In this document: in pieces, positions 62,901-64,000 of the stretch
Position numbering within the stretch: position 1 is the first letter of the stretch
Layout of the letters: each line of letters starts with the position of its first letter
DNA from: JAZKAR01 sp040389065
Lineage (GTDB): Bacteria; Pseudomonadota; Gammaproteobacteria; Burkholderiales; Casimicrobiaceae
Direction: 5' to 3'
Length of the DNA: 64,000 nt
Assembly (NCBI GenBank): GCA_040389065.1
Contig: JAZKAR010000023.1
Span: 1 to 64,000, forward strand
The notes under the pieces: generated by a model
Told to the model about the DNA's origin: nothing
Database searches by the model: none
The model's input: the letters and a program-made list of their open reading frames with translations, nothing else
Program-made: the position numbers and the translations under genes

Positions 62901-64000
62901 ATGACATCGCATCAATTTGATTTATTTAAAAGCTTACGCCCTGGTCAACATCGTCGTTTGGGAGGCCATATTGGTTCAAGCGACAGTTATTGGGTGGCTG
63001 AAGCCATTAAGGCAGGATGCGTAGCTAAACCCTGCGTTGTTATCGCCTCTGATCCTACTCATGCTTTGCGCTGGGAAGATGAGTTACGAGGCCTGCTGCC
63101 TGATCATAATATTCATTTTTTTCCTGATTGGGAAACCTTACCTTATGATCGCTTTTCGCCTCATCCTGATTTAATTTCTCAGCGTCTTGCAACGCTTAAC
63201 GCACTCTTACAGCAACGCGTTGATATAATTATTACTACTATCAATACAGCCTTATATCGTTTATCACCTACTAGTTTTGTCATTGGCTCAGCGTTCCAAA
63301 TGGCAGTCAAAGATCGTATCAATATTGAAAATCTTCGAGAACAACTGGTTCATGCGCATTACCAAAGTGTTCAACAAGTATTAGCGCCAGGCGAGTTTGC
63401 ATTACGTGGTGCCATTTTTGATGTTTTTCCTATGGGCAGCACGCTTCCATTTAGGGTAGAGCTATTTGATGATGAGGTAGAATCTATTCGTACCTTTGAT
63501 GTTGATACACAACGCACTATTTATCCTGTTACTCATATTGATCTTCTCCCTGCTAAAGAATTCCCACTTAATGAAAAAGGACGCAGCCAGTTTAGGCAGC
63601 GCTTTCGAGATACGTTTGAAGGAGACCCCTCGCGTACTCAGCTTTATAAAGATATTTCTGCTGGTTTAACTCCTGGTGGAATTGAATATTATTTACCGTT
63701 ATTTTTTGAGGAGGCTCCGGCTACGCTATTCGATTACTTACCAGAAGGCACACCGCTTATCCTACACGGCGCAGCTGAAGATGCCACGCGTGACTTTTGG
63801 AAAGAAACATCGAGCCGCTATAAATTATTATCAGGTGAAAAAGATTTCCCTCTATTGCCTCCAGACACTCTTTTTCTTAGCCATGATGAATTATTTAGTG
63901 CGATGAAACGCTGTATTCGCATCGATTTAGCCAGCCCTTTTACCATTGAAACGCAATTAACAACATTTGCACCGTTACCGGATGTGAGCATTCATCACGC
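62901..64000 (+). CDS. mfd: Transcription-repair coupling factor Mfd, 5' part (runs off the window)
   Basis: The first 366 codons from ATG 62901 are in the window, out of about 1150. The frame is open throughout. It matches the UvrB-homologous N-terminal module: SSDSYWVAEAIKAGCVAKPCVVIA near the start, IHFFPDWETLPYDRFSPHPDLISQRLATL, IITTINTALYRLSP, and GGIEYYLPLFFEEAPATLFDYL. Mfd removes RNA polymerase stalled at DNA damage and recruits UvrA. The Walker A of this UvrB-like module is absent, as in genuine Mfd. No strong ribosome binding site is visible. Confidence 0.93.
   Translation, partial: MTSHQFDLFKSLRPGQHRRLGGHIGSSDSYWVAEAIKAGCVAKPCVVIASDPTHALRWEDELRGLLPDHNIHFFPDWETLPYDRFSPHPDLISQRLATLNALLQQRVDIIITTINTALYRLSPTSFVIGSAFQMAVKDRINIENLREQLVHAHYQSVQQVLAPGEFALRGAIFDVFPMGSTLPFRVELFDDEVESIRTFDVDTQRTIYPVTHIDLLPAKEFPLNEKGRSQFRQRFRDTFEGDPSRTQLYKDISAGLTPGGIEYYLPLFFEEAPATLFDYLPEGTPLILHGAAEDATRDFWKETSSRYKLLSGEKDFPLLPPDTLFLSHDELFSAMKRCIRIDLASPFTIETQLTTFAPLPDVSIHH

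Noticed and set aside
1..64000. CRISPR array, tRNA or rRNA genes, prophage structural genes
   Set aside because: No regularly spaced direct repeats, no cloverleaf-like sequence and no capsid, tail or terminase-like proteins were seen.

Overview
The window looks like chromosomal DNA of an AT-rich (by eye clearly below 45% GC) proteobacterium, probably a betaproteobacterium of the Burkholderiales type. The best pointers are the PhaA and PhaB proteins (36517-38601), which read like the Cupriavidus polyhydroxybutyrate enzymes, the short H-NS protein with a GRGKKP-type C-terminal motif (45745-46068), and the RlmB sequence. No species can be named from this alone. I saw no rRNA, tRNA or CRISPR array.

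Layout. 1-2610: the end of an IS110/IS1111-type insertion sequence, followed by what looks like a short integron cassette array (desaturase, mini membrane proteins, a PhnB-like VOC protein) with two recognisable attC sites; no integrase is in the window. 2624-12308: a large penicillin-binding protein, SRPBCC proteins, an Asp/Glu racemase-like protein, a GST/SDR pair, and a DHH phosphoesterase. 12708-20450: a double-PAS hybrid kinase with an MFS transporter, DUF456, a lipoprotein, isoaspartyl peptidase, fumarase C, and an OsmB-like lipoprotein. 20840-30935: a PAS-GGDEF-EAL protein, a TonB-dependent receptor, a glucose/sorbosone-dehydrogenase-like protein fused to a PEBP domain, a haloperoxidase-like hydrolase, and an MVL-type lectin-like exported protein. 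31191-38601: potABC-suhB-rlmB, then phaA-phaB. 38776-43225: DUF817, a three-gene unit (PhnB-like, HExxH protein, SRPBCC), hemerythrin, and a possible small RNA. 43453-50893: a signalling-rich stretch (hybrid kinase, H-NS, a disordered acidic/basic protein, an HTH-REC regulator followed by a kinase that lacks its ATPase domain, a trypsin-like protein, and a single-domain response regulator). 51268-58836: a very AT-rich accessory region with a desaturase, a flavin amine-oxidase-like protein, a STAND NTPase (NACHT + pentapeptide + seven WD40) and a decayed DadA-like flavoprotein. 59103-64000: GNAT, a small conserved protein, SelO, a membrane protein and the 5' part of mfd.

A recurrent feature ties the window together: at least six good and several degraded copies of a 107-132 bp intergenic element with outer inverted ends TAGAAGTTACGCAGTTGAG and, in the best copies, an inner GC-rich inverted repeat. 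It behaves like a MITE, possibly with a TA target duplication, and one copy supplies the stop codon of the DUF456 gene.

The best candidates for something new are the STAND NTPase in its decaying, AT-rich neighbourhood; the HTH-REC regulator with an ATPase-less kinase partner and a duplicated 5' end; the IS1111-type element next to cassettes; the MITE family; and an orphan strong terminator suggesting a small RNA at about 43.1-43.2 kb.
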